Below, in pieces: positions 18,409 to 27,616 of a stretch of DNA of 64,000 nucleotides. The notes below the pieces were generated by a model. The model searched no databases, was not told the origin of the DNA, and saw only the letters and a program-made list of their open reading frames with translations. The translations under genes were made by a program, and so were the position numbers. Origin of the DNA: Vallitalea sp. (GTDB lineage Bacteria > Bacillota > Clostridia > Lachnospirales > Vallitaleaceae); the NCBI RefSeq assembly GCF_025211055.1, contig NZ_JAOARO010000072.1, positions 1 through 64,000 of the forward strand. Direction: 5' to 3'. The number at the start of each line of letters is the position of its first letter. The first letter of the stretch is position 1.

Positions 18409-19686
18409 TTATATTTGTTCTAGTGCATTAGCAAGGTCATCAATAATATCATCAATATTTTCTAGTCCTACTGAAAATCTTACCAAATCAGGTTTAACAC
18501 CTGAAGCTATTTGTTCTTCTTCTGATAATTGTCTATGAGTAGTACTTGCTGGATGCAATACACAAGATCTAGTATCTGCTACATGGACAACCAATGCTAT
18601 CAGGTTCAAGTTATCAATAAATTTCTCTCCTGCTTCTCTTCCACCTTTTACACCAAAAGTTAAAACCCCACTGGAACCATCTGGTAAATATTTCTTAGCA
18701 AGGTAGTGGGTTGGGTGACTATCAAGCCCTGGATAAACAACCCATTCAATTTTATCATTTTCTTCTAACCATTTTGCTACAGCTAATGCATTCTGGCTAT
18801 GACGTTCCATTCTAAGAGGTAATGTCTCTAATCCTAAATTCATTAAAAACGCATTAAATGGACTCATTGTTGCTCCAATATCTCTTAACAATTGAACTCT
18901 AGCTTTTGTAATATAAGCTGCTTCTTTGAAATCTCTTACATATACAACACCATGATAGCTCTCATCAGGAGTTGTCATCTCTGGGAATTTACCATTATCC
19001 CAATTGAATTTACCACTATCAATAATCATACCACCTACACTTGTAGCATGTCCATCTGTATATTTAGTACATGAATGTACTACAATATCTGCTCCATACT
19101 CAATAGGTCTGCATAAATATGGTGTTGGAAAAGTATTATCAACGATTAATGGAATATCATTATCATGTGCCAATGTTGAAAACTTATCAAAATCTAGAAT
19201 GTTAAGACCAGGATTACCTATTGTTTCAGCAAAAACAACTTTTGTATTAGACTTTATGTAAGTCTTTAATTCTTCTAGACTAAGTTCTGGATTAACAAAT
19301 GTAACTTCTATACCGAATTTCTTAAATGTTGTTTTTAGTAATGAAAAAGAACCACCATATAAAGTACTAGCTGCTAATAAATGATCTCCTGCTGTACATA
19401 TAGTCATAATAGATATCATTGTAGCTGCTTGTCCAGATGAAGTTGCCATAGCACCAATGCCACCTTCAAGCATAGCCATCTTTTTCTCCAAAGCCTCAAC
19501 TGTTGGATTACTGATTCTTGTATACATATGCCCTGCCGCCTCTAAATCAAATAATTTGGCTACTTCTTGGCAAGTATCATATTTATATGTGGTACTCTGA
19601 TATATAGGTAAAACTCTAGGTTCAGAGTTACCAGGATCATATCCACCTTGCACAGCCGCTGTTTCTATTTTCCATTTTTTCTCCAT
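18409..19686 (-). CDS. metY: O-acetylhomoserine sulfhydrylase (PLP-dependent)
   Basis: Predicted to convert O-acetyl-L-homoserine and sulfide into homocysteine in methionine biosynthesis. The 425-residue length, ETAAVQGGYDPGNSEPRVLPIYQSTTYKYD at the N-terminus (only its pattern matters: PIYQSTTY), MATSSGQAA, and the PLP-lysine block ADIVVHSCTKYTDGHATSVGG are typical of the Cys/Met metabolism PLP family, specifically the long MetY branch with RVQLLRDIGATMSPFNAFL. GGGAGG is well placed before the ATG at 19686. An ArsR-type regulator is divergent upstream. I looked for a SAM (S-box) riboswitch in the leader and did not find its conserved blocks. Cystathionine gamma-synthase is shorter and less likely. 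Confidence 0.93.
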   Translation of the reverse strand: MEKKWKIETAAVQGGYDPGNSEPRVLPIYQSTTYKYDTCQEVAKLFDLEAAGHMYTRISNPTVEALEKKMAMLEGGIGAMATSSGQAATMISIMTICTAGDHLLAASTLYGGSFSLLKTTFKKFGIEVTFVNPELSLEELKTYIKSNTKVVFAETIGNPGLNILDFDKFSTLAHDNDIPLIVDNTFPTPYLCRPIEYGADIVVHSCTKYTDGHATSVGGMIIDSGKFNWDNGKFPEMTTPDESYHGVVYVRDFKEAAYITKARVQLLRDIGATMSPFNAFLMNLGLETLPLRMERHSQNALAVAKWLEENDKIEWVVYPGLDSHPTHYLAKKYLPDGSSGVLTFGVKGGREAGEKFIDNLNLIALVVHVADTRSCVLHPASTTHRQLSEEEQIASGVKPDLVRFSVGLENIDDIIDDLANALEQI

Positions 19687-19752
19687 TCTTTGACCTCCCG
19701 TCTAAATATTGTTTATATTATAGAATATATATCACAAAAATTCAATATAGTA

Positions 19753-20054
19753 ATTTACCAAAGTGCTTTTATTTGCTAAAATTCTTCATGGTAATTTTGG
19801 GCACTCTAGTAAGTACTATTATATTTTAAACCAATTAAACTATTTTTCATACCACATATAACAAACTTCATCTTATACATAACTTCTAAAGCTTAAATAA
19901 TGAACTTATTATACATGATTAATTATACAATTCTGTAGAAATTAATACATTTTTCAATCTATATATTTACACAAATAACTATATTTGCTAAAATAATATA
20001 TATGATTAAATTAAAAAAGATAAGGGCAGGACTTAATGGGGGGATTTTTTTATT
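19753..20054. other. metY-arsR divergent intergenic region with repeated motif
   Basis: The 368-base divergent region 19687-20054 contains the 12-mer ATTTGCTAAAAT twice (near 19770 and 19984) and an inverted pair TTTACCA ... TGGTAATT near 19755-19795. One copy falls about 60-80 bases before arsR, the other roughly 90 before metY. These are candidate operator elements for the ArsR-type protein, but ArsR operators are normally palindromes with AT-rich cores and no clean one is visible. Confidence 0.3.
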
Positions 20055-20333
20055 ATGAAAGATATAAATAAATATTATGAAGCAGCTGAAATATTAAAGG
20101 TACTAGGTCATCCTACAAGATTGTGCATTGTTAATGGTTTAATTAGAAATCAAGGTTGTAACGTCTCTTTTATGCAGAGTTGTTTAAACATACCCCAATC
20201 AACTGTGTCACAACATATTTCTAAATTAAAATCAGCTGGAATTATTGTTGGTGAACGTAAAGGACTAGAAATTACTTATAAAGTAGTTAATCAAATAGCA
20301 ATTGACCTTGTTAATTCCCTTTTTGAAGATTAA
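20055..20333 (+). CDS. ArsR/SmtB-family winged-helix regulator
   Basis: A 92-residue protein with the ArsR fold: AAEILKVLGHPTRLCIVNGL (helix 2 and the characteristic GHPTR), the recognition helix in IPQSTVSQHISKLKSAGII, and a beta-wing in GERKGLEITYKV. Two cysteines (in RNQGCNVSFMQSC) lie before the recognition helix, close to where redox- or sulfur-sensing members of this family carry their sensor thiols. Divergent placement against metY suggests it controls sulfur amino-acid metabolism, perhaps responding to reactive sulfur. A strong GGGGGG ribosome site lies 9 bases upstream. The standard metal-binding ELCVCDL box is absent, so metal sensing by that site is unlikely. Confidence 0.85.
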   Translation: MKDINKYYEAAEILKVLGHPTRLCIVNGLIRNQGCNVSFMQSCLNIPQSTVSQHISKLKSAGIIVGERKGLEITYKVVNQIAIDLVNSLFED

Positions 20334-20359
20334 TTTTATGATGCTCAATACAAAATACT

Positions 20360-20426
20360 ACAGGACTGACTCTTAATACATTATTGACAGCTATAAGCTA
20401 CTATAATATATAAGAGACAGTTCTGT
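20360..20426. terminator. Stem-loop between convergent arsR and serS
   Basis: Two 16-base arms (20360-20375 and 20411-20426) pair at 14 of 16 positions, followed by TTTTATATTT. This is a likely shared terminator with a long loop. Confidence 0.55.
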
Positions 20427-20441
20427 TTTATATTTAGTCTA

Positions 20442-21713
20442 TTATTGAATTTTTTCTAAACCACCCATATAGTTTCCTAGGACTTCTGGAATAACAACAC
20501 TTCCATCTTCTTGTTGGAAGTTCTCAAGTATTGCAGCAGTTGCTCTACCTGCAGCTACACCACTTCCATTAAGAGTATGAATGAATTTTGCTTTATCTTT
20601 TACATTATCTTTATATTTAATATTAGCTCTTCTAGATTGGAAAGTTTCAAAGTTACTACAGCTTGAAATTTCTACATATCTATTATAACTTGGCATCCAT
20701 ACTTCGATATCATATTTCATAGCTGCTGTGAATCCTAAGTCACCCATACATATCTTTACTACTCTATAAGGAATATTTAATAATTGTAGAACTTCTTCTG
20801 CATCTTTTGTCAACTTTTCAAGTTCATTATAAGATTCTTCTGGCTTAACAAATTTTACTAATTCAACTTTATTGAACTGGTGTTGTCTTATCAATCCTCT
20901 AGTATCTCTCCCTGCTGAACCTGCTTCCGCTCTAAAACATGCTGTATATGCACAATGTTTAATAGGTAGTTTAGCGCCATCAAGTATTTGTTCTCTATAC
21001 ATATTAGTTACTGGTACTTCAGCTGTTGGAACTAAGAAATAATCTGTTCCTTCAACCTTGAATGCATCTTCTTCAAACTTAGGTAATTGTCCAGTTCCTA
21101 CCATACTTTTTCTATGAACCATAAAAGGTGGGAAAACTTCTGTATAATCATGTTTATCTACATGTAAGTCTAACATAAAGTTAATTAAAGCTCTTTCTAA
21201 TCTTGCTCCCCTGCCTTTGTATACTGTAAATCTAGCTCCTGTTATCTTACCTGCTGATTCTGGATCAAGAATATCAAGGTCTTTACCGATATCCCAATGT
21301 GCTTTTGGTTGGAATCCAAAATTTCTAACATCTCCCCAACGTCTGATTTCAACGTTATCCTCGTCTGTATCACCTGCTGGAACTGATTCATTAGGTATAT
21401 TCGGTATAGTTAACATAAAGTTATATAAATCACTATCAACTTTTTTTACTTCACTATCTATTTCTTTAATCTTATTAGATAGCTCTTTCATCTGGACTAA
21501 TACTTCTTTTACATCTTTACCTTCTTTTTTCATAGCAGGTATTTGTTTTGATACCACGTTCTGCTTATTCTTCAATTGCTCTACTTCTTGTAATAATTGT
21601 CTTCTTTTAGTATCAAGCTCCACAAAAGAATCAAGGTCAAAATCCTCTTTTCTGTTTGATAAAGCTTCTTTTACTTGGTCAAAATTATTTCTTAACATTT
21701 TAATATCTAACAT
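20442..21713 (-). CDS. serS: Seryl-tRNA synthetase
   Basis: Charges tRNA-Ser in the cytosol. The N-terminal coiled-coil arm (about residues 10-110, rich in K/E/Q) precedes the class II core with [12 protein letters not shown], motif 2 [21 protein letters not shown] and motif 3 [15 protein letters not shown]. The start at 21713 ([10 protein letters not shown], 423 residues) follows AAGGAG at 8 bases and matches the usual SerS N-terminus; the GTG at 21722 overlaps the ribosome site. A T-box leader lies upstream, so expression should rise when serine tRNA is uncharged. Confidence 0.97.
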   Translation of the reverse strand: MLDIKMLRNNFDQVKEALSNRKEDFDLDSFVELDTKRRQLLQEVEQLKNKQNVVSKQIPAMKKEGKDVKEVLVQMKELSNKIKEIDSEVKKVDSDLYNFMLTIPNIPNESVPAGDTDEDNVEIRRWGDVRNFGFQPKAHWDIGKDLDILDPESAGKITGARFTVYKGRGARLERALINFMLDLHVDKHDYTEVFPPFMVHRKSMVGTGQLPKFEEDAFKVEGTDYFLVPTAEVPVTNMYREQILDGAKLPIKHCAYTACFRAEAGSAGRDTRGLIRQHQFNKVELVKFVKPEESYNELEKLTKDAEEVLQLLNIPYRVVKICMGDLGFTAAMKYDIEVWMPSYNRYVEISSCSNFETFQSRRANIKYKDNVKDKAKFIHTLNGSGVAAGRATAAILENFQQEDGSVVIPEVLGNYMGGLEKIQ

Positions 21714-21844
21714 CTTATTCACTCCTTCTATTTTTCTTTTCTATACAATTAATAAGTGCCTTAGCACTTAAGAGATTTCTTAATATTCCATATCTCTTCA
21801 CATTATTATCCAAAGACTACATATTGATTATTATAATAAAACAA

Positions 21845-22062
21845 TAAAAAAACCCTTCGCCCTAATGGGACGAAAGGATATCCGCGTTGCCACCCAATTT
21901 ATTACAATAAAAATTGTAATCTCTTGATTAGTACTATAAAGGATACTAACCTCTAACTCATCGCTAGGTACTCCGGAAGTGGAGAGATTATTTCGTTATG
22001 CCAGTTCTCACCATCTCTGACTCTCTTAAAAAACTACCTTAATCTTAGCTTCCATCACAGCA
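21845..22062 (-). promoter_or_regulatory. T-box riboswitch of serS
   Basis: On the minus strand the 14-base T-box signature GGGTGGCAACGCGG is exact at 21882-21895. It is followed by a stem of CCTTTCGTCCC with GGGCGAAGGG and a run of seven T (about 21847-21877), the classical terminator. Upstream, AGAGAG, GGTGAGAAC and CTGGC elements belong to stem I. The element binds uncharged tRNA and switches between terminator and antiterminator. Position before serS implies serine specificity; I did not assign the specifier codon with certainty (a TCC at about 21971-21976 on the minus strand is a candidate). Confidence 0.93.
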
Positions 22063-22125
22063 CAAAAACTATTTTTAATAATTATAATATATATTATGTT
22101 TCTTTTCAACCTAAAATATTATTAT

Positions 22126-23187
22126 TTATATTTCATAAGTATCTACAATAAAAAGTTTTTTATTCTCCATTAAATCAATCTCCACCCACTTATCACATTT
22201 TCCATTTTCATCTTCCAAAATTCTTATGATAGGTCTTGAAGGGAATCCATTATTCTGTTTTAGAACAATACCTTTAGCTCCTTCATTAGTTATAATTCCC
22301 ATACCTGATGGATATACCGCTATATATTTAATAAACTCATCCACAAGTTCTTCATCAAATAATCGCCCTTTATTAGCAATAAGAAATTCTATTACTTCAT
22401 ATATTTTATAAGCTTCTCTATAAGGTTTTTTTGTAACCATAGAATCAAAAACATTACATATAGAAATAATTTTTGTCGCACTATTAATTTTATTACCACT
22501 CCAACCGAAAGGATATCCAGAACCGTCAACATTTTCATGATGAGTTAATATTATGACTTTAGATATAGAACTTATCCATGATGCTTCGCTTATGGCTTCA
22601 TAACCATAGATTACATGCTGCTTAACTATTCCATATTCTTTTTCAGTTAACTTACCAGGCTTATTGAGGATTTCTTCTGGAATAATAACTTTACCTAGAT
22701 CATGTAATAAAGCACCTATAGCTATGTCTTTAACTCTATTTTTGTTATAACCTAACTTTATAGATAATAAAACTGCTAAAGCACATACATTGACAGAATG
22801 GGCATATGTATATTCATCTTTTCTCCTAATATCAACCAGATTAACAATAATATTACGTTGGGTCAATACATCCTCAACAATATTCTGAGCAGCTGATACA
22901 ATATTAGTTAATTCTAAATGTCCTTGGGTACTATAATTCTCCAATACTTTTTTAACTTCTTTTTTACAGTTTTCTCTTGTCTTTTCTTCAATAAAATCTT
23001 TTAATTCAACACCTTCAGATAATTCATCTTCTATATAGATGTAATCTACACCTAGCTCCCTTAAACGAACAATATAAGATTTCTTAATATGAATTCCTTT
23101 TGATAAAAGAAAGCTTCCATTTAATGAATAAACTGGTCGTGCCACTCTCTCATTACCTTTTAAATTGTCTATTAGTACTCTTCTCAT
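22126..23187 (-). CDS. HD-GYP domain protein, probable cyclic-di-GMP phosphodiesterase
   Basis: The 353-residue protein has an N-terminal region of about 120 residues (resembling the DUF3391-like or PilZ-free leader of clostridial HD-GYP proteins) and an HD-GYP domain from about 125 to 290. Metal ligands are visible in HSVNVCALA, LLHDLGK, KQHVIYGYE and LTHHENVDGSGYP; the last contains the HHExxDGxGYP signature. No membrane helix or receiver domain is seen, so it is cytosolic with an unknown input. A C-terminal tail of about 60 residues contains a likely beta domain (GMGIITNEGAKGIVLKQN). It is a single gene upstream of serS. Breakdown of c-di-GMP is inferred from the family. Confidence 0.9.
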   Translation of the reverse strand: MRRVLIDNLKGNERVARPVYSLNGSFLLSKGIHIKKSYIVRLRELGVDYIYIEDELSEGVELKDFIEEKTRENCKKEVKKVLENYSTQGHLELTNIVSAAQNIVEDVLTQRNIIVNLVDIRRKDEYTYAHSVNVCALAVLLSIKLGYNKNRVKDIAIGALLHDLGKVIIPEEILNKPGKLTEKEYGIVKQHVIYGYEAISEASWISSISKVIILTHHENVDGSGYPFGWSGNKINSATKIISICNVFDSMVTKKPYREAYKIYEVIEFLIANKGRLFDEELVDEFIKYIAVYPSGMGIITNEGAKGIVLKQNNGFPSRPIIRILEDENGKCDKWVEIDLMENKKLFIVDTYEI

Positions 23188-23489
23188 TAAATCCCACCTA
23201 TAGAACGGCTAAAAAATCTCTATTAACTACTACTTATTTAATGAATAATCAAATCAAATATTATTAATCAAGTTTCTAAAGATAATTATTTTGTTCTTTA
23301 TCATTATTCGTTAATATATATATTAAACTTAAACATCATTTCAATAAGTTCAATATATTTCCCTTGATTTTATAATTTGAATAGAACTAAATAATTGCTC
23401 CTCTATAAAATTAATTAATTCTACTTATAAAAAAATCTCTTTACAGTTGATATAATCATATCATTTTTTTATAGTATCTTCAATTAAAA

Positions 23490-23519
23490 TTGAAATAAAT
23501 GAATAAAAAGACTTATTAT
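23490..23519 (+). promoter_or_regulatory. Candidate promoter of the small RNA at 23526-23667
   Basis: TTGAAA (23490-23495), an 18-base spacer and TATTAT (23514-23519) form a fair sigma-A promoter. No open reading frame follows it, only structured sequence ending in a strong terminator. Confidence 0.45.
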
Positions 23520-23525
23520 GGTAAT

Positions 23526-23667
23526 CATTATTAATGTACCATTTATTTACAATGTTTTATTTATGAGGATTTTGGTTTAGGAAATAAGCCTCAATAATAT
23601 GGTACATCATCTAATACCCCCCTCAACCTGCGTTTTATTCCCCCCCTGAAACGCAGGTTATTTTTTA
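23526..23667 (+). ncRNA. Candidate C-rich small regulatory RNA
   Basis: This intergenic stretch has no plausible reading frame but has nested secondary structure. An outer stem TGTACCAT (23535-23542) pairs with ATGGTACA (23599-23606), and an inner TGAGG pairs with CCTCA. A single-stranded C6 run follows near 23617-23622, then a perfect 11-bp stem AACCTGCGTTT / AAACGCAGGTT (23625-23635, 23649-23659) with the loop TATTCCCCCCCTG and a T6 tail. Loops of C runs are how RsaE/RoxS-type sRNAs of Firmicutes mask Shine-Dalgarno sequences. It could instead be a long leader of adhE with an attenuator, but adhE has its own promoter downstream. Family membership is inference. Confidence 0.5.
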
Positions 23668-23904
23668 TGTACTACTTAATTAACTTATTAAAGTTTTATA
23701 CATAATTTATTGTTATAAATTTAACTAATTTTAATTATATTTAATACTACAACTTGTCTAGGTAAGAACTATTATTAAATATCTATAGTGTTTTTTTATA
23801 TATAATAACTATAATTAAATCTTATTTATGTTAATAATGCTGTCATGTATACAGTATTTATAGTTATATTGTATATTTTAAATTGTAGATTTTTATTTTA
23901 GTAA

Positions 23905-23933
23905 TTGACAAAATTTTATCAATTTGCTATTAT
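23905..23933 (+). promoter_or_regulatory. adhE sigma-A promoter
   Basis: Consensus TTGACA at 23905-23910, a 17-base spacer and TATTAT at 23928-23933. Transcription should start near 23940, giving a leader of about 140 bases that contains the Rex-type site. The rest of the 23668-23904 stretch is AT-rich with no structure I can name. Confidence 0.75.
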
Positions 23934-23960
23934 ATCAATGTAATATTTTTTTGATAATAA

Positions 23961-23978
23961 TTGTTAATAATTTAACGT
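23961..23978. promoter_or_regulatory. Rex operator upstream of adhE
   Basis: TTGTTAATAATTTAACGT matches the clostridial Rex consensus TTGTTAANNNNTTAACAA at all fixed positions except the last two. It lies about 20 bases downstream of the predicted adhE start site. Rex represses alcohol dehydrogenase genes when the NADH/NAD ratio is low, so the site fits its target gene. Confidence 0.75.
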
Positions 23979-24079
23979 TATTTATGTATTGAAATCAATT
24001 TATAATGCGACTACATGTAGCATTATAATTACAAAATAGAAAAAAACTAATAATAAAAATATCTAGGAGGTATATAATT

Positions 24080-26695
24080 ATGGCAAACACAAAAGTCACT
24101 AAAACTAATGATAAACCGAATATTGATGTGCCAAAAATGATTGACGAATTAGTATCAAAGGCTACAAAGGCATTAGATGAATATTTACAACTTAACCAAG
24201 AACAAGTAGATAATATTGTTAAAGAAATGTCACTTGCAGGATTGGACAAACATATGTATTTAGCTAAACTAGCTGTTAATGAAACTGGTAGAGGTGTATA
24301 TGAAGATAAAATAACTAAAAATATGTTTGCGACTGAATATATCTATCATAGTATCAAATATGAAAAAACAGTAGGAATTACTAATATAAATAAAGAAGAA
24401 GACTACATGGAAGTTGCAGAACCTGTTGGTGTTGTTGCTGGTGTAACTCCTGTTACTAACCCAACTTCAACAACATTATTCAAATCAATAATTTCAGCAA
24501 AAGCTAGAAACCCAATCATCTTTGCATTCCATCCATCAGCTCAAAAGTGTTCTGCTGAAGCAGCTAAAATTGTTAGAGATGCAGCCATTAAAGCTGGTGC
24601 TCCAGAAAATTGTATTCAATGGATAGAACTTCCTTCATTAGAAGCTACTAATACATTAATGAATCATCCAGGTGTTGCTCTAGTACTTGCTACAGGTGGA
24701 TCTGGAATGGTTAAATCAGCTTATTCAACAGGAAAACCTGCTCTTGGTGTTGGACCTGGTAACGTACCTTGCTTCATAGAAAAAACTGCTGATGTCGAAA
24801 GAGCTGCAACAGATTTAATCTTATCAAAAGCATTTGATAATGGAATGATCTGTGCATCTGAACAAGGAGCAATTATCGAAGAACCTATATATAAACAAGT
24901 AACAGATTACATGAAAAAACAAAACTGTTACTTCACAACAAAAGAAGAAACTAAACGCTTAGAAGGCGTTGTTATGAACCTTGAAAAAGGTGCGGTTAAT
25001 CCAGCTATAGTAGGTAAATCTCCTGTAGAAATCGCTAGATTAGCTAATATAAACGTATCTGAAGATACAAAAGTTTTATGTTGTGAAATTGATGGTGTTG
25101 GTCACGAATATCCATTATCAAAAGAAAAATTATCTCCTGTATTAGCAATTATAAAAGCTAAAAATGCTAAAGAAGGTATTGATTTATGTGACAAGATGGT
25201 TGAAATCGGTGGTCTTGGACATTCATCAGTTATTCATTCCAAAGATGATGAAGTAATCAAACAATTCTCATCAAGATTAAAAACTGGTCGTATCATAATT
25301 AACTCTCCTTCTACTCATGGAGCAATTGGAGATATATATAACACAAACATGCCATCTCTTACACTTGGTTGTGGTTCTTACGGAAGAAACTCAACAACAT
25401 CAAATGTAACAGCTGTTAATCTAATAAATAAGAAAAGAGTGGCGAATAGAAGAGTGAATATGCAATGGTTTAAAATTCCAGAAAAAATATACTTTGAACC
25501 AGGTTCAGTACAATACCTAAGTAAAATGCCTAACATCAAAAAAGCATTTATCGTTACTGACCCATTTATGGTAAAATTTGGCTATGTTGATAAAATACTT
25601 TATCATTTAAGAAACAGAAATGATAGTATTCATTGTGAATTATTTACTGACGTTGAACCTGATCCATCTATAGAAACAGTTAAAAAAGGTGCAGAAATGA
25701 TGCAAAAATTTAATCCTGATGTTATTATCGCATTAGGTGGTGGTTCAGCTATGGATGCTGCAAAAGGAATGTGGTTATTCTATGAACATCCAGAAGCTAG
25801 ATTCAGTGATATGGCTCTCAAATTCATGGATATTAGAAAACGTGTTTATAAATTCCCAACTATGGGTAATAAATCAAAATTTGTAGCTATACCTACTACA
25901 TCTGGAACTGGATCAGAAGTAACTTCATTTGCAGTTATCACTGATAAAGAAAAAGGAATCAAATATCCTCTTGCTGATTATGAATTAACTCCAGACGTAG
26001 CGATAATTGATCCAGACTTCGTAATGTCAGTACCTGCCAGTGTAACGGCTAATACAGGTCTTGACGTATTAACACATGCTTTAGAAGCTTATGTTTCTGT
26101 TTTAGCTTCTGATTATACAGATGCACTTGCGTTAAAAGCTGCTGAGTTAGTATTTAACTACTTACCAAGAGCTTACAAAAACGGTAATGATGCTGAAGCA
26201 AGAGAAAAAATGCATAATGCCTCATGTATGGCTGGTATGGCATTTACAAATGCATTCCTTGGTGTAAATCACTCAATGGCTCATAAATTAGGTGGAGAAT
26301 TCCATATCCCACATGGTGCTGCTAATGCTATATTATTACCATTTATAATTGAATATAACGGAAGTAGTACACCAACAAAATTTGCATCATTCCCTAAATA
26401 TGAGAAATTTATAGCTCCTGAAAAATATGCAGAAATAGCTAAACATCTTAACTTACCTTGCAAGACTACAGAAGAAGGTGTTAAATCACTAGCTAATGCA
26501 GTAAGAAACCTTATGAAGGAACTTAATATAAAATCTTCTATAAAAGAATTTGGTATAGATGAAAAAGAATTTTTGAGTAGAGTTGACTACTTAGCAGACA
26601 GAGCATTTGAAGATCAGTGTACACCTGCTAATCCAAGATTACCTTTAGTAAAAGAATTAGTTAACTTATATAAAAAGGCTTACTACGGAAAATAA
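24080..26695 (+). CDS. adhE: Bifunctional acetaldehyde/alcohol dehydrogenase
   Basis: The 871-residue fusion reduces acetyl-CoA to acetaldehyde and then ethanol, recycling NADH in fermentation. The N-terminal aldehyde dehydrogenase half (about 15-440) has the catalytic cysteine in DNGMICASEQG and a GGSGMVKSAYSTGKPALGVG region. A linker near 445-465 leads to the iron-dependent alcohol dehydrogenase half, with GGGSAMDAAKGMW and the iron ligands in the NHSMAHKLGGEFHIPHG region. AGGAGG is correctly placed before the ATG. Such enzymes form spirosome filaments. It is monocistronic, preceded by a strong promoter with a Rex-type operator and followed by a terminator. On a mostly minus-strand arm it is encoded against the replication direction. 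Confidence 0.97.
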   Translation: MANTKVTKTNDKPNIDVPKMIDELVSKATKALDEYLQLNQEQVDNIVKEMSLAGLDKHMYLAKLAVNETGRGVYEDKITKNMFATEYIYHSIKYEKTVGITNINKEEDYMEVAEPVGVVAGVTPVTNPTSTTLFKSIISAKARNPIIFAFHPSAQKCSAEAAKIVRDAAIKAGAPENCIQWIELPSLEATNTLMNHPGVALVLATGGSGMVKSAYSTGKPALGVGPGNVPCFIEKTADVERAATDLILSKAFDNGMICASEQGAIIEEPIYKQVTDYMKKQNCYFTTKEETKRLEGVVMNLEKGAVNPAIVGKSPVEIARLANINVSEDTKVLCCEIDGVGHEYPLSKEKLSPVLAIIKAKNAKEGIDLCDKMVEIGGLGHSSVIHSKDDEVIKQFSSRLKTGRIIINSPSTHGAIGDIYNTNMPSLTLGCGSYGRNSTTSNVTAVNLINKKRVANRRVNMQWFKIPEKIYFEPGSVQYLSKMPNIKKAFIVTDPFMVKFGYVDKILYHLRNRNDSIHCELFTDVEPDPSIETVKKGAEMMQKFNPDVIIALGGGSAMDAAKGMWLFYEHPEARFSDMALKFMDIRKRVYKFPTMGNKSKFVAIPTTSGTGSEVTSFAVITDKEKGIKYPLADYELTPDVAIIDPDFVMSVPASVTANTGLDVLTHALEAYVSVLASDYTDALALKAAELVFNYLPRAYKNGNDAEAREKMHNASCMAGMAFTNAFLGVNHSMAHKLGGEFHIPHGAANAILLPFIIEYNGSSTPTKFASFPKYEKFIAPEKYAEIAKHLNLPCKTTEEGVKSLANAVRNLMKELNIKSSIKEFGIDEKEFLSRVDYLADRAFEDQCTPANPRLPLVKELVNLYKKAYYGK

Positions 26696-26718
26696 TTATA
26701 TACATGTAAATGAGAACA

Positions 26719-26752
26719 AAAAAGAAGGGTTGCCATTTTTCCCTTCTTTTTT
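26719..26752 (+). terminator. adhE terminator
   Basis: AAAAAGAAGGG / CCCTTCTTTTTT stem with an 11-base loop and T-rich tail, 23 bases after the adhE stop; it may also serve the convergent HAD gene. Confidence 0.85.
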
Positions 26753-26806
26753 GCTATTTATAAATATTAATTTTATCGATAATCAAAACAAAGAACAAGA
26801 TTCATA

Positions 26807-27616
26807 TTAAAAATCATTTAATATGAATTTATTAATTACTTCTGCAACTCCACTTTGATTATTATTACATTTTGTTACATAATTCGCCATATCTTTAATC
26901 TCATCTCTAGCATTACATATCGCTACTCCCATACCAGCATATTTAATCATATATTTATCATTGAAGCTATCCCCTACAGCTATTATCTCTTCCCTGTCTA
27001 TATGTAAATAATTAGCAAGATATTCTAATGCCACTCCTTTATTAGCTTTCTTACTCAATACTTCTAAATATGTAGGCTTTGAAAAAAACACGTTAACTTT
27101 TTCATTATATAAGTCTATAATATGCTCTTGGATCTTTTCTAATAACTTAATATCATCATAGTTATATAATACTTTAATTGACTTATCATAGTTTTTAAGA
27201 TCATCCACAACATAAGCAGATATGTTACTAAGTTTTTGATAAGTCTCTATCCTTGAGGTGACTTGTTCCACTATTACACCTTTTTTATCATAGAGTTGAA
27301 TATCAACTCCATATTCTCTACCTATATCAATCAACTCTGGAAGTATGTCTTGTACCAACGGTTCATAAAAAATATTATTTCCACTGAAATCATTAATAAC
27401 AGCACCATTATATGATATATAATAATCATTATCATTTGTAATTCCAAGTTCATTAATAACATTTATAATAGACTTACTTACCCTGCCAGAACAGATAGTT
27501 ATTATTGTTCCTTTTCTATTAGCTTCTTGTATAGCTTTGATATTGTCTGTAGATATACTCAAATCATCATCTAGAAGTGTATCATCCATATCAAGCACTA
27601 ACATCTTATATCTCAA
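26807..27616 (-). CDS. Cof-type HAD hydrolase (sugar phosphatase-like)
   Basis: The 269-residue protein is a HAD-IIB phosphatase: motif I LVLDMDDTLLDDD (nucleophile D9 and D11), motif II TICSGR, a C2-type cap in the middle, a conserved lysine in KKANKGVALEYLA, and motif IV AVGDSFNDKYMI. These enzymes dephosphorylate sugar phosphates, flavin precursors or PLP; the exact substrate cannot be read off. Its ATG overlaps the TGA of the YkuS-like gene by 4 bases (ATGA), so translation is probably coupled. It is the last gene of the run parA-parB-DUF4446-YkuS-HAD. Confidence 0.88.
   Translation of the reverse strand: MRYKMLVLDMDDTLLDDDLSISTDNIKAIQEANRKGTIITICSGRVSKSIINVINELGITNDNDYYISYNGAVINDFSGNNIFYEPLVQDILPELIDIGREYGVDIQLYDKKGVIVEQVTSRIETYQKLSNISAYVVDDLKNYDKSIKVLYNYDDIKLLEKIQEHIIDLYNEKVNVFFSKPTYLEVLSKKANKGVALEYLANYLHIDREEIIAVGDSFNDKYMIKYAGMGVAICNARDEIKDMANYVTKCNNNQSGVAEVINKFILNDF

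Noticed and set aside
19687..19860. Possible SAM riboswitch before metY
   Set aside because: None of the conserved S-box blocks (AGAG in the kink-turn region, GGNGGGA, GGCAACC) could be found on the minus strand.
21217..21771. 184-codon frame antisense to serS
   Set aside because: It mirrors the conserved serS coding strand, has a low-complexity S/L/F-rich translation and no ribosome site.
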